NCBI GenBank assembly: GCA_003242885.1
Contig: QKMZ01000006.1
Coordinates: forward strand, 496,001-560,000
Source of the DNA: Candidatus Melainabacteria bacterium
Lineage (GTDB): Bacteria; Cyanobacteriota; Vampirovibrionia; Obscuribacterales; Obscuribacteraceae
Direction of reading: 5' to 3'
Length of the DNA stretch: 64,000 nucleotides
Both the position numbers and the translations under genes were made by a program. This document shows, in pieces, positions 16,112 through 25,269 of the stretch; positions within the stretch are counted from its first letter, which is position 1, and each line of letters opens with the position of its first letter. The notes under the pieces were generated by a model. That model saw nothing but the letters and a program-made list of their open reading frames with translations, ran no database searches and had not been told where the DNA came from.

Positions 16112-17221
16112 ATGGGGACTGACGTTTCTTACAGCCTACTGAAAGAGCCCGACGGTAAAGAGTTGCGGACTCTTCCTGCGCCGCCGATTCGTCAGCGGCT
16201 TAATCCGCTCAAGCCGAAAACGCTTGGGCGGATTTTTCGCCTCAGTCTTTTTGTCTTGCTTCTCCTCTGTTTTTTGAGCGAATCGACCGTTGCCGTTCAA
16301 GCACGCTCCAGGCGAGCCGCTGCTGGACGCTCCCGGCATTCAGCCGGAGGATCATTTAGGTCGGGCCGATTTGTAAGCAGTAGCAGATCCAAACGCGCTT
16401 CGAGATCCTCTCAATCGCGATCATCTGGTCGAAAGGGTAGCAAAGCACATCCACGGGCAAACATCACCCCCGCGCATCACGGTCCGACAGCGGCACAAAT
16501 AAGGCGTCAGGAAACTTCAGGCTCTAACGACCTAGAGAAAAGAACAGATCTCGAGCGTGCTTACCGAACCTACGATCAGGGTTTGTCTGAGTGGCTGTCT
16601 GGAAATTACGGACAGGCCGCTAAGTATCTGAATGAATCCTATGAGCTCTATAGCGATTTCCACGGATCTCATGATGTTCTGGATTCAATCTACCTTTATG
16701 ATCTCGGGCAAGCGGCTGAGGCAGCCGGTGATATTTCATTGGCAAAAAACAGTTATCAGCGCTCGTTACGCAGGCGTCCAGACTTTTGTGATTGCTGTAT
16801 TCGTCTGACTGCCTTATTGACTAAGAATGGCGAGACAGCACTGGCTCTAGTTTATGCACGTCGATTGGCGGACAAAAATCCACAAGATCCTCGCTCTCAA
16901 TTCTTGCTTGCCACCATGCTCGACAAAGCTGGATTCACAGAAGAAGGGAAAGTTGCTCGGTCAAATTTCAATTTATTGATGAAGGGTGGGACATTGCCTA
17001 CTGCTTCGACGCCGAAAAATCAAGAGGAGCAAAGAGTTACAGACTCTCCTTCAATTAAAGAAGACGGTCCGGCATCCGAATCTACGAAGTCTGAGCCAGA
17101 AGAGAAAGTAGAAAAAGATGAAAACACAGTCGAAGGCGGTTCATCAAAAACTTCCGGCAAAGAAAATGGAGTCACTGGCGGAGCTCTTAGAAAGCCGGAT
17201 TCCGAGAGCGATGGCAAATAA
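16112..17221 (+). CDS. Membrane-anchored TPR protein with Ser/Arg-rich linker
   Basis: 369 residues starting 32 bases after pnp and possibly co-transcribed with it. The N-terminal ~40 residues are polar and precede a hydrophobic segment at 41-62 (IFRLSLFVLLLLCFL) that is either a signal anchor or a late signal peptide. Residues 65-120 are very rich in Ser, Arg and Gly. TPR-type helices follow at ~150-290 (YRTYDQGLSEWLSGNYGQAA, LGQAAEAAGDISLAKNSYQR, ARRLADKNPQDP). The last 70 residues are acidic and disordered. TPR proteins act as binding scaffolds; the partner is unknown. C-C in FCDCC is unusual but isolated. Confidence 0.75.
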   Translation: MGTDVSYSLLKEPDGKELRTLPAPPIRQRLNPLKPKTLGRIFRLSLFVLLLLCFLSESTVAVQARSRRAAAGRSRHSAGGSFRSGRFVSSSRSKRASRSSQSRSSGRKGSKAHPRANITPAHHGPTAAQIRRQETSGSNDLEKRTDLERAYRTYDQGLSEWLSGNYGQAAKYLNESYELYSDFHGSHDVLDSIYLYDLGQAAEAAGDISLAKNSYQRSLRRRPDFCDCCIRLTALLTKNGETALALVYARRLADKNPQDPRSQFLLATMLDKAGFTEEGKVARSNFNLLMKGGTLPTASTPKNQEEQRVTDSPSIKEDGPASESTKSEPEEKVEKDENTVEGGSSKTSGKENGVTGGALRKPDSESDGK

Positions 17222-17360
17222 ACAATTTCATCTTAATGGCTTCTATATGTTGAATTGAAGTCGTGAAATTTTGATATGTCCGATCGAATTTCTCTTCAGT
17301 GATTCGACTGTCGTATTTTTACATATGCGATTATCCTCATGAAAAGCCGTTTCCCACAAG

Positions 17361-17387
17361 AAAAATGAGGGTGCTTTCGCACCCTCA
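17361..17387 (-). terminator. Intrinsic terminator of the HU gene
   Basis: TGAGGGTGC and GCACCCTCA (17366-17374/17379-17387) pair around TTTC, and the minus strand continues into TTTTTC. It lies 32 bases beyond the HU stop codon. Confidence 0.88.
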
Positions 17388-17418
17388 TCAAAGTCTTTCA
17401 ATTAAGATCTTTGAGATC

Positions 17419-17697
17419 TTATCTGTCTACTTTTTCTTTGAACTCTTTACCAGGAGCAAAGGCCGGTACTTTCTTCGCCGGTACTTTGATCTTTTCGCCC
17501 GGTTTTTGCGGGTTGTTGGTTTCGCGAGCGTTGCGGCTTCTGCGTTCAAATGTGCCGAAACCAACGAGGGTTACGCGATTTCCGCGAGCAACTTCTTCGG
17601 TTACAACATCGGTAAAGGCCGCCAAAAACTCTTCTACAGCTTTCTTTGTAGTCGTTGTGCGGGCGGCGATTTCTGCAGCGAGTTCTGCTTTGTTCAC
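17419..17697 (-). CDS. hup: DNA-binding protein HU
   Basis: 92 residues, standard for HU/IHF proteins: MNKAELAAEIAARTTTTKK, helix, then VTLVGFGTFERR, the basic arm (SRNARETNNPQKPGEKI) with the NP loop that inserts into DNA, and the closing FAPGKEFKEKV. HU bends and compacts DNA and affects supercoiling. The start is GTG at 17697, chosen because a textbook AGGAGG lies 7 bases before it. It has its own promoter and terminator, so it is a single-gene unit. Confidence 0.97.
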   Translation of the reverse strand: MNKAELAAEIAARTTTTKKAVEEFLAAFTDVVTEEVARGNRVTLVGFGTFERRSRNARETNNPQKPGEKIKVPAKKVPAFAPGKEFKEKVDR

Positions 17698-18306
17698 TGA
17701 GTCTCCTCCTGTGCCTATCCTGGGTCTACGAGCTAGTAATCAACTCTACGTAGAGGGCAAGAATACAGCACCTATCACCCTTAGACAAGATAGGCGCGCA
17801 TAAAATGTCGCACTTGATAAACGTTTTTGCCTATTTGTTTTTTTTCTCGGATGTCGAGATGCACTTTCTAACCTACTTTTCGACATTCATTCGTGCAGTT
17901 GTAAGGAAACTTTTTGCGCTATATAAGTATCTGTGATTTCTATTTTTACTTCACGCGGTAGTCTGCAAACGCTTGGCAGGTAAGGGTTTACGGGTCTTGT
18001 TGTCGGCGACTTTCAAAATGTTTTTTAGTTCTGAAAGATAAAATCCGATCGGCGTGCAGAAAAAAGCACACCAAATTCAATCTTTTTGTGGCAGGACCTT
18101 TTTTCGCTCAAAAAAATATGGCCGAAATGTTTCACCAGGCGGCAGATTCCGCAACATTAAGCCGCAAATTTCATGGAGCGTCTTTAATAGAGGCATTTTT
18201 TACTGCAACTTCCGGCAAAAAGTTCGCTCAGGCTGCGTGAAATGCTAGCTAAAATGGGAACAACTATAATACTGATCATATAGCTGTTCATACTAGGAAA
18301 TCCAAT
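17698..18306. other. 609-base intergenic region, hup and rsfS promoters
   Basis: Holds the hup promoter at 17760-17788 and a TATAAT box at 18265-18270 positioned for rsfS (its -35 is weak). The DNA between is AT-rich with several T-runs and a TATATA box near 17921; I see no gene, stable hairpin or tRNA in it. A 64-codon open frame at 18054-18248 lacks a ribosome site and reads as chance. Confidence 0.5.
17760..17788 (-). promoter_or_regulatory. Predicted sigma70 promoter of hup
   Basis: On the minus strand TTGTCT (17788-17783), exactly 17 bases, TATTCT (17765-17760). The transcript would start about 55 bases before the GTG. Confidence 0.6.
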
Positions 18307-18696
18307 TTGGGACGAAGATCCGCAAGCTCAACTGCAGTCGATTCGCGCACGGCAGCCTTTGCCGCAGCAAACGCGGCTGAAGTTAAGAAGGGAAAGGGAA
18401 CTGTTGTACTTGATGTAAGACAGGTGACCGTTCTGGCGGAGTATTTCGTCATCACTGGAGGGGACTCACCAAGTCAAGTCAAGGCAATTGTTGAGGCGGT
18501 GGACGAAACGCTGGAACCCTTGGGATGTAAAGCTCTGGGGATTGAAGGCAAATCAGAGTCCAGATGGGTGCTTCTTGACTATGGCGACGTTATCGTCCAT
18601 GTGTTGCACGAAAAGGAAAGAGGGTATTACAAGCTAGAGCAGTTTTGGAATCAAGCTCTTATGGTTGAACGCTCGGAGTGGGAACAAGAAGAGTAA
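18307..18696 (+). CDS. rsfS: Ribosomal silencing factor RsfS
   Basis: 129 residues from TTG 18307, with AGGAAA 9 bases upstream. The RsfS/Iojap fold is clear: DVRQVTVLAEYFVITGGDSP, SQVKAIVEAVDE, EGKSESRWVLLDYGDVIVHV and the YYKLEQFW end, with the W-x-L-x-D-Y-x-D/G-x-x-V-H core intact. RsfS binds uL14 on the large subunit and blocks subunit joining when the cell slows growth. The N-terminal ~25 residues (RSAS..RTAAFAAANAAEV) are a little longer than usual. nadD, a frequent neighbour, is not next to it here. Confidence 0.95.
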   Translation: MGRRSASSTAVDSRTAAFAAANAAEVKKGKGTVVLDVRQVTVLAEYFVITGGDSPSQVKAIVEAVDETLEPLGCKALGIEGKSESRWVLLDYGDVIVHVLHEKERGYYKLEQFWNQALMVERSEWEQEE

Positions 18697-18786
18697 GAAA
18701 CCACGAGCCGCATGGCTCAAAAACGACGGAAGTCTGATAGTTAAATGGTTTAGGCTGATTTAGTTTCTTGGGGGTTGCGGTTACCT

Positions 18787-19944
18787 ATGAGTTTCAGGAC
18801 CAGATTACAAGGGTTTGTAGAAAACCGGCAAAAAATACAAATCTGGTACGGAATGGGCTGCCATAACACGGTCACCGGAAGAGTCCTTTCGGTTGACCAT
18901 GATCACATCGACGTTGAGTCGTACTCGCATGAAAGCGACGGGCAGATTCACATTCGCCGTATCCTCGTGCCGCTTCATCTCATTCTCCATATTGATATCA
19001 CCTCGGCAGAGATGGCCGAGGAAGAAGACAATTTTTCATTGCCTGTAGAGAAAGAATCGAAACAGACGGCAGCTGCACCGCAGATGTCAGTCATCGATTT
19101 GCCAGACGCGCCCAGAGGCTATGGCGTCAAAGTGCTGTCTCAGCTCAACGCTTCATATTCCAACCGCTTTTCTCGCATGGCATCCGGTCCAGGAGGCGTT
19201 TATTTCGCATGCGACGGCAGTGTGTGGTTCGTCGACAACTCCGGTCAATTGACCGAGTACGCTCGCATTCGCGGCAACAGCACCATCTCAGGGTTGCGCT
19301 TTGATCGCAAAGGCGTTTTGTACGTTGCTACTATTCAAGGGACGGTCTATCGTATCGACCCCAACAAGTCCGGACGTATTCTGGCTCAGTTGGACGGCAG
19401 TCTGACTGGCGGCGGAACCTTCCTTTCTGACTTGGCAATCGGAACGAGAGATGAAATATACGTTTCGAATTTCCCATCCAACACCGGCGGTATTTTCAAA
19501 ATTGATCGTACCGGCGAGTATGAAGTTCTGGTTGGTGGACCCGGACATGGAACCCAGGGGCTACTTCTTGATTCTGATGGCTTCTTGTGGTGCCTTGAGC
19601 ACGCTACTGGTTCTGTCGTAAAACGCTCACTGGATGGTCGTGAAGTTGCCCGCATTCAAGTAGCCGAGCCGGAGAGCTTCAATTTCGCCGACGGATACGA
19701 CGGTAACTTGTCCATGGACAGCCTGGGCCGGATATATGTTACAGCCGGACGTGCAGGTTCGGTCTTCCGGGTAAATCGCGAAGGCAGAAGCGAAACGTTC
19801 CTCGTTGGGCTCGTCAATCCGACCGGTGTTGCATTCGGCGGAGACGGAGCACTGTTTGTTCTTGAAGCAGGACGGTCCAGAGTTCTCAGGGTTGCTGCTC
19901 TGGAAAAGGGTGATCGTGCCACCTCGGCGACGGCGCTCAGCTAA
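18787..19944 (+). CDS. Sm-like domain fused to an NHL/SMP-30-type beta-propeller
   Basis: 385 residues from ATG 18787 (a TTG at 18775 directly after GGGGG is the alternative). Residues ~1-75 look like an Sm/Hfq-type small barrel: a helix (SFRTRLQGFVENRQK), then IQIWYGMGCHNTVTGRVLSV, HIDVESY and a final strand ILVPLHLILHIDI. A linker follows, then from ~110 a six-bladed propeller with repeated blades (SGLRFDRKGVLYVATIQGTV, SDLAIGTRDEIYVSN, LLLDSDGFLWCLEHATG, LSMDSLGRIYVTAG, TGVAFGGDGALFVLEAG), as in NHL or SMP-30/gluconolactonase proteins. There is no signal peptide, so it is cytoplasmic. Function is unknown; propellers of this type bind ligands, proteins or RNA. It has its own terminator. Confidence 0.75.
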   Translation: MSFRTRLQGFVENRQKIQIWYGMGCHNTVTGRVLSVDHDHIDVESYSHESDGQIHIRRILVPLHLILHIDITSAEMAEEEDNFSLPVEKESKQTAAAPQMSVIDLPDAPRGYGVKVLSQLNASYSNRFSRMASGPGGVYFACDGSVWFVDNSGQLTEYARIRGNSTISGLRFDRKGVLYVATIQGTVYRIDPNKSGRILAQLDGSLTGGGTFLSDLAIGTRDEIYVSNFPSNTGGIFKIDRTGEYEVLVGGPGHGTQGLLLDSDGFLWCLEHATGSVVKRSLDGREVARIQVAEPESFNFADGYDGNLSMDSLGRIYVTAGRAGSVFRVNREGRSETFLVGLVNPTGVAFGGDGALFVLEAGRSRVLRVAALEKGDRATSATALS

Positions 19945-19965
19945 GTCTCAGAGTTGTTTAGCATT

Positions 19966-19998
19966 AACGGTCCAACCATAAGAGTTGGACCGTTTTTT
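19966..19998 (+). terminator. Strong intrinsic terminator
   Basis: AACGGTCCAAC (19966-19976), 7-base loop, GTTGGACCGTT (19984-19994), T-run to 19998. A perfect 11-bp stem after the propeller gene; its A-poor 5' side makes it mainly plus-strand. Confidence 0.92.
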
Positions 19999-20021
19999 AG
20001 CTTAGCTATGAAGTTTTGGCC

Positions 20022-21908
20022 TCAACGTCCGCTGGACACTAAACCCTTGCTGGATTGTCCTTTGGCTGCAGGTTGGCTTGCTTTTTCTTCCTTGTATAGT
20101 CTTTCGATGATTGCCTTGTAGTTTTGCGCGACAACATTCCGCTTGATTTTCAATGTGGCCGTCAATTCGCCTGCTTCCACCGATAAGTCATTAGCCAGAA
20201 CATGGAAATTGCTTACTTTTTCGTAGTCGGCAAGCGACTTCGAACGCTCGGCAATTTCTTTCTTCAGCATGTTGGTGACTTCCGGCATTTCGACAAGGTC
20301 TGAGTAGCTGTTGAAATTCCAGCCTTCGTCCGAGGCGTGCTGAGTTAATGCTTGTTCGTCAAGCACAATGAGTGCAACCAACTGCTTGCGCTTGTCTCCG
20401 AAAACCACAGCCTGATTGACGAAAGAGACGGTTTTCAGAACAGCTTCAATTTTTTGAGGAGCAATGTTTTTGCCGGATGAATTGACGATGATGTCTTTCT
20501 TTCGGTCCGTAATCTTCAAATATCCGTCACCGTCGATGATACCAATGTCGCCGGTGCGGAACCAGCCATCGACGAAAGCGTCTTTGGTGGCTTCTTCCAG
20601 CCCGTAGTATCCTTCAAAGATTGAAGGACCACGAAGAAGAATCTCACCATCATCGGCGATGATCATCTCAACGCTAGGCAGACTCGGTCCGACTGTGCCG
20701 ATTTTCTTCCTGTCCACCCGGTTGACGCAAGCTGGTGCTGCGGTTTCGGTCAAGCCATAACCTTCTATGGTTGTGATACCAATTGAGTTGAAAAATTCAA
20801 TTGTATGACTGGTGCCAGGAGCTCCTCCCGAAACAACCAGACGCAGACTGGGGCAGATCCTTTCTCTCAGTTTGCGCAAGACAGTTTTTTCAGCCAGCCA
20901 GTGTTTGGCTCTCAGTGCTACACGTGGTGCCACGCCATTGGCTTCTGCATCGACAACTTCAGCGCCGACTTTCAGAGACCAGTCAATAAGCCGTTTGGCA
21001 TTGCCGGAGGCTCCCTCGATACCGCTTCTGACTTTTGCGTAAATTTTGTCCAGCACTCGTGGCACTGTCAAAATCATGGTCGGTTTAACTTCTGCCATGT
21101 TCTTCGCCATGGTCTCTATGCCCTCTGCGTAAGCGCAGACGCCGCCCGAGTATATCCAGTAATACTCGCCGCAAACACGTTCGAAGACGTGGGACATAGG
21201 CAAATACGAGAGGTAGACATCGTTTTCGTCAATCGGAATAACGCCTTTCAAATCGTCAAGGACGCTGACGATATTGCCGTGAGTCAGGGGAACGCCTTTC
21301 GGTGTTCCGGTGGTGCCGGAGGTGTAGATGATTGTAGCCATGTCTTCAAAGCAAATTCCTGCCATTCGCTCAGAGACTACTTCTGGATTTTGCTCTAGTT
21401 GTGTAAGACCTTTCTGTCTCAGTTCTTCCAGACCAATTACAAAATCCGGGCTGAGGTCATTTTCTGCAACAAACTCGCTCAAGGAGCGGCCTTTGTTCAA
21501 TTGCGAAACGAGAACGACAGTCTTCAAAGTCTCTTGTTTGGATGCAAGCACCTTCTTGAGCAGCGCTTCGCCATGGACAAAAACGACTTTCGCACCTGAA
21601 TTACTGAGGATAAAGTCAATGTCAGCCTGCGAGCTGGTCGGATAAATAGGAACAGTAACTGCGCCACTGGATATGGTGGCAAGGTCGGCGGCGGCCCATA
21701 AATGGGAAGTCTGGGAAAGGATAGCGACGCGATCGCCGGCTTCGATGCCTCTGGCAATCAGCCCAGCAGCCATTTCCTTAACCAGACGGGCGAGGGCCGT
21801 CCAGGTCATGGACTTATAGGGAGACTTGTTTTCCTTATAGCGTACGGCTTCCCTTTCACAAAGAAGTTCCGCTCTTTCAAAAAACGTCCTAGCTAGGCTC
21901 TTGTTCAC
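20022..21908 (-). CDS. Long-chain acyl-CoA synthetase (AMP-forming)
   Basis: About 628 residues of the ANL superfamily, FadD15/FAA branch. It has the P-loop-like YTSGTTGTPKGVPLTHGN, the GYGLTETAAPACVNR motif, GWFRTGDIGIIDGDGYL and DRKKDIIVNSSGKNIAPQKIE. It activates fatty acids with ATP and CoA at the cytoplasmic membrane face, feeding beta-oxidation or lipid synthesis. I place the start at GTG 21908 because GAGAGGT lies just upstream; an in-frame GTG at 21941 has no ribosome site. The lipase-like hydrolase gene lies upstream on the same strand, and an ETF operon is a few kb away, which together suggest fatty-acid use. Confidence 0.95.
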   Translation of the reverse strand: MNKSLARTFFERAELLCEREAVRYKENKSPYKSMTWTALARLVKEMAAGLIARGIEAGDRVAILSQTSHLWAAADLATISSGAVTVPIYPTSSQADIDFILSNSGAKVVFVHGEALLKKVLASKQETLKTVVLVSQLNKGRSLSEFVAENDLSPDFVIGLEELRQKGLTQLEQNPEVVSERMAGICFEDMATIIYTSGTTGTPKGVPLTHGNIVSVLDDLKGVIPIDENDVYLSYLPMSHVFERVCGEYYWIYSGGVCAYAEGIETMAKNMAEVKPTMILTVPRVLDKIYAKVRSGIEGASGNAKRLIDWSLKVGAEVVDAEANGVAPRVALRAKHWLAEKTVLRKLRERICPSLRLVVSGGAPGTSHTIEFFNSIGITTIEGYGLTETAAPACVNRVDRKKIGTVGPSLPSVEMIIADDGEILLRGPSIFEGYYGLEEATKDAFVDGWFRTGDIGIIDGDGYLKITDRKKDIIVNSSGKNIAPQKIEAVLKTVSFVNQAVVFGDKRKQLVALIVLDEQALTQHASDEGWNFNSYSDLVEMPEVTNMLKKEIAERSKSLADYEKVSNFHVLANDLSVEAGELTATLKIKRNVVAQNYKAIIERLYKEEKASQPAAKGQSSKGLVSSGR

Positions 21909-22102
21909 GGCCAGACCTCTCAATTCAGCGCCACCGGGCACAAATAGTCGAATAAGTGAGACGCCTCTATTTTACTTCGGGTTCCCAACAGGTGGACCGT
22001 TTGTGAGAAATCTATACTGATCTATGAGCTATTGTGAACCTCTCTTAATCTTTCACAGCCAGCGTTTTGCTTGTTTTCGGCAAGCTTTCGAGGGCAAGTT
22101 GG

Positions 22103-22116
22103 TACCACATTCGGTG
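22103..22116 (-). repeat. CACC-N6-GGTR element
   Basis: Read on the minus strand: GGCACC-GAATGT-GGTACC, one mismatch from the CACC-N6-GGTG elements near xerD and sharing GGCACCGAATGTGGT with the copy at 3855. It lies between the hydrolase and acyl-CoA synthetase genes, about 195 bases before the synthetase start. Confidence 0.4.
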
Positions 22117-22174
22117 CCGAACCAGTGATTGGCATGGCGCGGTCCAGTTTTAATCTGACAAATTCTGGTTGAAA

Positions 22175-23056
22175 CTATGTGAGAATCAGCTTTTCAGGCG
22201 AAGTTTCTGTAGTCCAATTGTTGACTCTGTCCGCCAACTCATCAATCACCGGGTCAAACATCAAATCATGCCAAGCATCTTTGAATACATGTTTTTGTTT
22301 GGAAGGAGCATTGAGACGCTCGAAAACAGCGTCGTTAACCTTATTGTTGACAATTTTTTCATTACCGGCCGTCAGCATTAATACTGGGCAAGGCGCTGAT
22401 TTGACTCGGTTTTGCACATCTTGAGAAAGCATGAGCAACTCGAATAGCATTTTTGCCGGAAGCTTGAAACGTCTCTCGGCATCAGCGTCTATCCATTTAC
22501 GCACGCCTACGTCTCTGGTGACTTGATCCGGCGCATAGGGCAAAGCCACTTCAGTTTCCGGTGAAACCATTGCTGTCCACACGGAGTGAATGCGGAAAAG
22601 CAGGTCGAAAGTCTGTGGATTCCCATCAAAACCTGGCGAAAAGAGCACAAGACCATCAGGCTTAATGCGATTGGCGACTTTTAGCGCAACCAGCGCGCCC
22701 ATGCTGTTTCCCATCAAATATACTGGTTTGTCGCCGACTTTCTCGCGCACGTAATTGTAGGCGGTGACTGTGTCGTCAAGCCATTGATGAAATGAGGAAA
22801 AGGTTTCTTTGCGTCTTTTGCCGAAGCCCACATGATCGGGCGCAACGGCAAACATTCGTCTTACTTTCAGCCGGCGGCCAAGTGCTTCGAACCAGCCGCT
22901 GTGTGCGCCCAGTCCGTGGATAAGCAAAGCTGCCGCACGGCATTCGGAGGCTGTACCCCAGGTTCTTCCTGTTATCGGCGTGGCCGAGCCTTCTCCATCG
23001 CCTCTGGCGATTTCAATTGTGGATGCTGTCGGAGTCAGATTTATATCAGTGGTCAT
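22175..23056 (-). CDS. Alpha/beta hydrolase, monoacylglycerol-lipase-like
   Basis: 293 residues with the alpha/beta hydrolase core: oxyanion strand LLIHGLGAHSGWFEALG, nucleophile elbow GNSMGA (S118) and a C-terminal His in FKDAWHDLMFD. The usual acid is in a G-x-D-x-(I/V) turn; here it reads TAGNEKIV, so a Glu may take the place of Asp. The pattern fits the serine aminopeptidase S33/monoacylglycerol lipase group, which releases fatty acids from glycerides. The next gene on the same strand, ~265 bases on, is an acyl-CoA synthetase, which would activate the released acid; this link is an inference. No signal peptide, so the enzyme is cytoplasmic. Confidence 0.85.
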   Translation of the reverse strand: MTTDINLTPTASTIEIARGDGEGSATPITGRTWGTASECRAAALLIHGLGAHSGWFEALGRRLKVRRMFAVAPDHVGFGKRRKETFSSFHQWLDDTVTAYNYVREKVGDKPVYLMGNSMGALVALKVANRIKPDGLVLFSPGFDGNPQTFDLLFRIHSVWTAMVSPETEVALPYAPDQVTRDVGVRKWIDADAERRFKLPAKMLFELLMLSQDVQNRVKSAPCPVLMLTAGNEKIVNNKVNDAVFERLNAPSKQKHVFKDAWHDLMFDPVIDELADRVNNWTTETSPEKLILT

Positions 23057-23121
23057 CTTGCACGTTATTATAACTTTGATGAGTCTCGCATATGCGTTTT
23101 ATCTCAATTGAGAAGCATTAG

Positions 23122-24669
23122 ATGTCCAATGTTGATGCACATGAAAAGTCCGGCGCGCACCAAGCCACATCCAGTGGTTTCAAGAAGTGGCGAGTCGTTG
23201 TCTTTGTTCTTATAGGTGCAGCAATAGTTGCTCTGGTGATTTTTTTCGGAAAGCCCGAAAGGACACCTTTTGAACAGGCAGTGGATTTAATAAAATCGGG
23301 CAAGTCGGCCTTTGCCGTTCCTATATTGGAGAAGCTGTCGCGCGAACGCCCCGATGATGCCAATATTTACCCTTATCTTGCCCAGGGATATTTGACTACT
23401 GATAGACCGGCTGAAGGTCGCCTTGCTCTGGATACGGCACTGCGACTGCGTATAGCAGGAAGACAGTTGGCACCCGTCGTCAGTGCTTATGCCAGCTACT
23501 ACACGACAAAGGGGCATTTTGCTGAAGCAGAAAAGCTCTTTAATTCTGCTTCTTCCGTGATGGGTGCGCATGATGGTGCCGATGAGAGAGCGCGCTTGTA
23601 CCTGGCTTGGGCGGAAGAGAATTTGCGAAATGCCGACCTGGAGGCAGCTGTTGCTCACCTGAAGCAGGCGAATTCCCATGCTGAAGAGGTGAGTGAACCG
23701 CTGCGCTCCTTGATTCCGCATCGTTTGAGCGATTGCTACCGCCAGCTGGCCGCACTTGCCGAAACCAAAGAAAAGGATCAAAGGAAAGCAGCTTCTTTGC
23801 TTGAAACAGCTCTCAAAGTGTCAGATGAGCCCATTACACGTATGAATCTTGCCTTGATATACCGGCAATTGGGCAACACACAAGGTGCGATTCAAAATTA
23901 CGATCTAGTATCGAAGGCCGATCCGAACAACCTGGAAGCTCGCCATCACCTGATTACCTTGCTGTGCGAAAAGAATGATTTTCAAGCGGCTCAAACTGCG
24001 CTTATTGACCTCACTGACAAAGAGCGTAGTGTGGAAAATTATGTCCTTCTTGCTAGCCTGGATCTCAAACTGAACAACTATCCGGGAGCCGTGCGCGCCC
24101 TGGAAGACGCTCTAGACCTTGGTGACAAGCCAGAGCTGTTGAAACAGCTTGAGAGGGTGCTTTTGGATTGGAGTCAAAAGCTCTTGAAAGAAGGCAAGAA
24201 AGAAGAATCGGCGTCGGTTAAGGTGCGTGCCGAGCGGGTCGCAGAGCAGCTTTCCTTGCTTATAGGCAAGCCGGAAGACAAAGAAAAACCTACCGAAGAT
24301 GAGAGCAGCCTTGCGCAGATGCCCGATGAATACTTCGAGAAGGTTCCTCCCATTGCTCTAAGTTCCAGCCGTATTTGGCTGGCGAAGGGCAGTTTTACTC
24401 CTGAAGGTGAAATCCGTATCCGCAATATAAGTGGCAGACCGGTCAGGGACCTGGCGTTGAAAGTCGTCTTTTTCGATCATTCTTCCAAGCGTGCTGCCGG
24501 CTCAGTGACCTTGCCTGTTGCGTCACCGTCATCACCCCCAATGGAGACCGGCGGCACTCGTACAGTTTATTTTTCTTCTCCAGCAACAGTAAAAGCGGAG
24601 CATCGCCTCGCCGTCGTCATATACTGGCGAGGGCGGCTGCTTAAGGAATATCCCGTAGTAAAGCAGTAG
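23122..24669 (+). CDS. Membrane-anchored TPR protein with C-terminal FxLYD-like domain
   Basis: 515 residues. A transmembrane helix lies at ~23-43 (WRVVVFVLIGAAIVALVIFF), so most of the chain is outside the cytoplasm. Residues ~50-390 hold TPR repeats (LIKSGKSAFAVPILEKLSRE, LYLAWAEENLRNADLEAAV, MNLALIYRQLGNTQGAIQNY, LASLDLKLNNYPGAVRALED). The C-terminal ~90 residues look like a small beta sandwich of the FxLYD/DUF3426 kind (GEIRIRNISGRPVRDLALKV, GTRTVYFSSP), which other membrane proteins use for binding. It is likely an envelope scaffold; no partner can be named. Divergent from the hydrolase gene, 65 bases apart. Confidence 0.78.
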   Translation: MSNVDAHEKSGAHQATSSGFKKWRVVVFVLIGAAIVALVIFFGKPERTPFEQAVDLIKSGKSAFAVPILEKLSRERPDDANIYPYLAQGYLTTDRPAEGRLALDTALRLRIAGRQLAPVVSAYASYYTTKGHFAEAEKLFNSASSVMGAHDGADERARLYLAWAEENLRNADLEAAVAHLKQANSHAEEVSEPLRSLIPHRLSDCYRQLAALAETKEKDQRKAASLLETALKVSDEPITRMNLALIYRQLGNTQGAIQNYDLVSKADPNNLEARHHLITLLCEKNDFQAAQTALIDLTDKERSVENYVLLASLDLKLNNYPGAVRALEDALDLGDKPELLKQLERVLLDWSQKLLKEGKKEESASVKVRAERVAEQLSLLIGKPEDKEKPTEDESSLAQMPDEYFEKVPPIALSSSRIWLAKGSFTPEGEIRIRNISGRPVRDLALKVVFFDHSSKRAAGSVTLPVASPSSPPMETGGTRTVYFSSPATVKAEHRLAVVIYWRGRLLKEYPVVKQ

Positions 24670-24736
24670 CTTGCCTGAAAGGGCATATCCGTCTTACGTG
24701 CATATATATATAAGTAGGTCTCCCGGAGCTTGCTAA

Positions 24737-25210
24737 ATGACCCAAGAACCAGCCGCCCCAGCAAACTGTCGTCATGAGTACGTGACAATCTACCAGCGTC
24801 GCTTAAAAGGGCTGGACCGACGGCTGGTTGCCACGCGTGCCTATCTTCCCGTCGGCTTCAAAATGGCTGATTTCGGACATCTGAGTGAAGGCAGCTATTG
24901 TTTTTGCTCTCGCTGCCGCACCCGATTGTTTCCCAAGCGTTCCCAGGCAGAAAAACTCAAAGCACGGGAACTGTTGGCTGCCTCAAAGGCTCAAAAGGAA
25001 TTGGACGCACAGGCCGCATTTGCTGATGACGAAGCCATGCTCGACAATGAAAATTTAGATGAAACCGAAAACGACGGATCTTCGTCTGCTGAGGTTCAGG
25101 TTGAAGAACTTGAAATTGAAGCCGTCGATGTGGAAGATATTCAGGCAGAAGGTGTCAAAATCAATGATGATGAGGAATCGACTTGTCTGGTTGATGACGC
25201 CGACGATTAA
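24737..25210 (+). CDS. Small Cys-containing protein with acidic tail, unknown function
   Basis: 157 residues. The N-terminal half is basic, with a possible metal site made by C11-x-H13 (NCRHEYVTIYQ) and the YCFCSRCRTRLFPK cluster at about 54-68. The second half, from ~95, is strongly acidic (DDEAMLDNENLDETENDG...) and looks disordered. It is the first gene of an apparent three-gene unit with the 41-residue membrane peptide at 25270 and the membrane protein at 25421. I do not recognise the family. A zinc-ribbon-like fold is an inference from cysteine spacing only. Confidence 0.65.
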   Translation: MTQEPAAPANCRHEYVTIYQRRLKGLDRRLVATRAYLPVGFKMADFGHLSEGSYCFCSRCRTRLFPKRSQAEKLKARELLAASKAQKELDAQAAFADDEAMLDNENLDETENDGSSSAEVQVEELEIEAVDVEDIQAEGVKINDDEESTCLVDDADD

Positions 25211-25269
25211 TTGAAAAGGGTTTCTGAAGGAAGTCGAGTTTCTATTCCTAAGAACGAGGATAAGCAGAA

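Noticed and set aside
18054..18248. 64-codon frame in the hup-rsfS gap
   Set aside because: No ribosome site, atypical composition and it sits in promoter-type AT-rich DNA.
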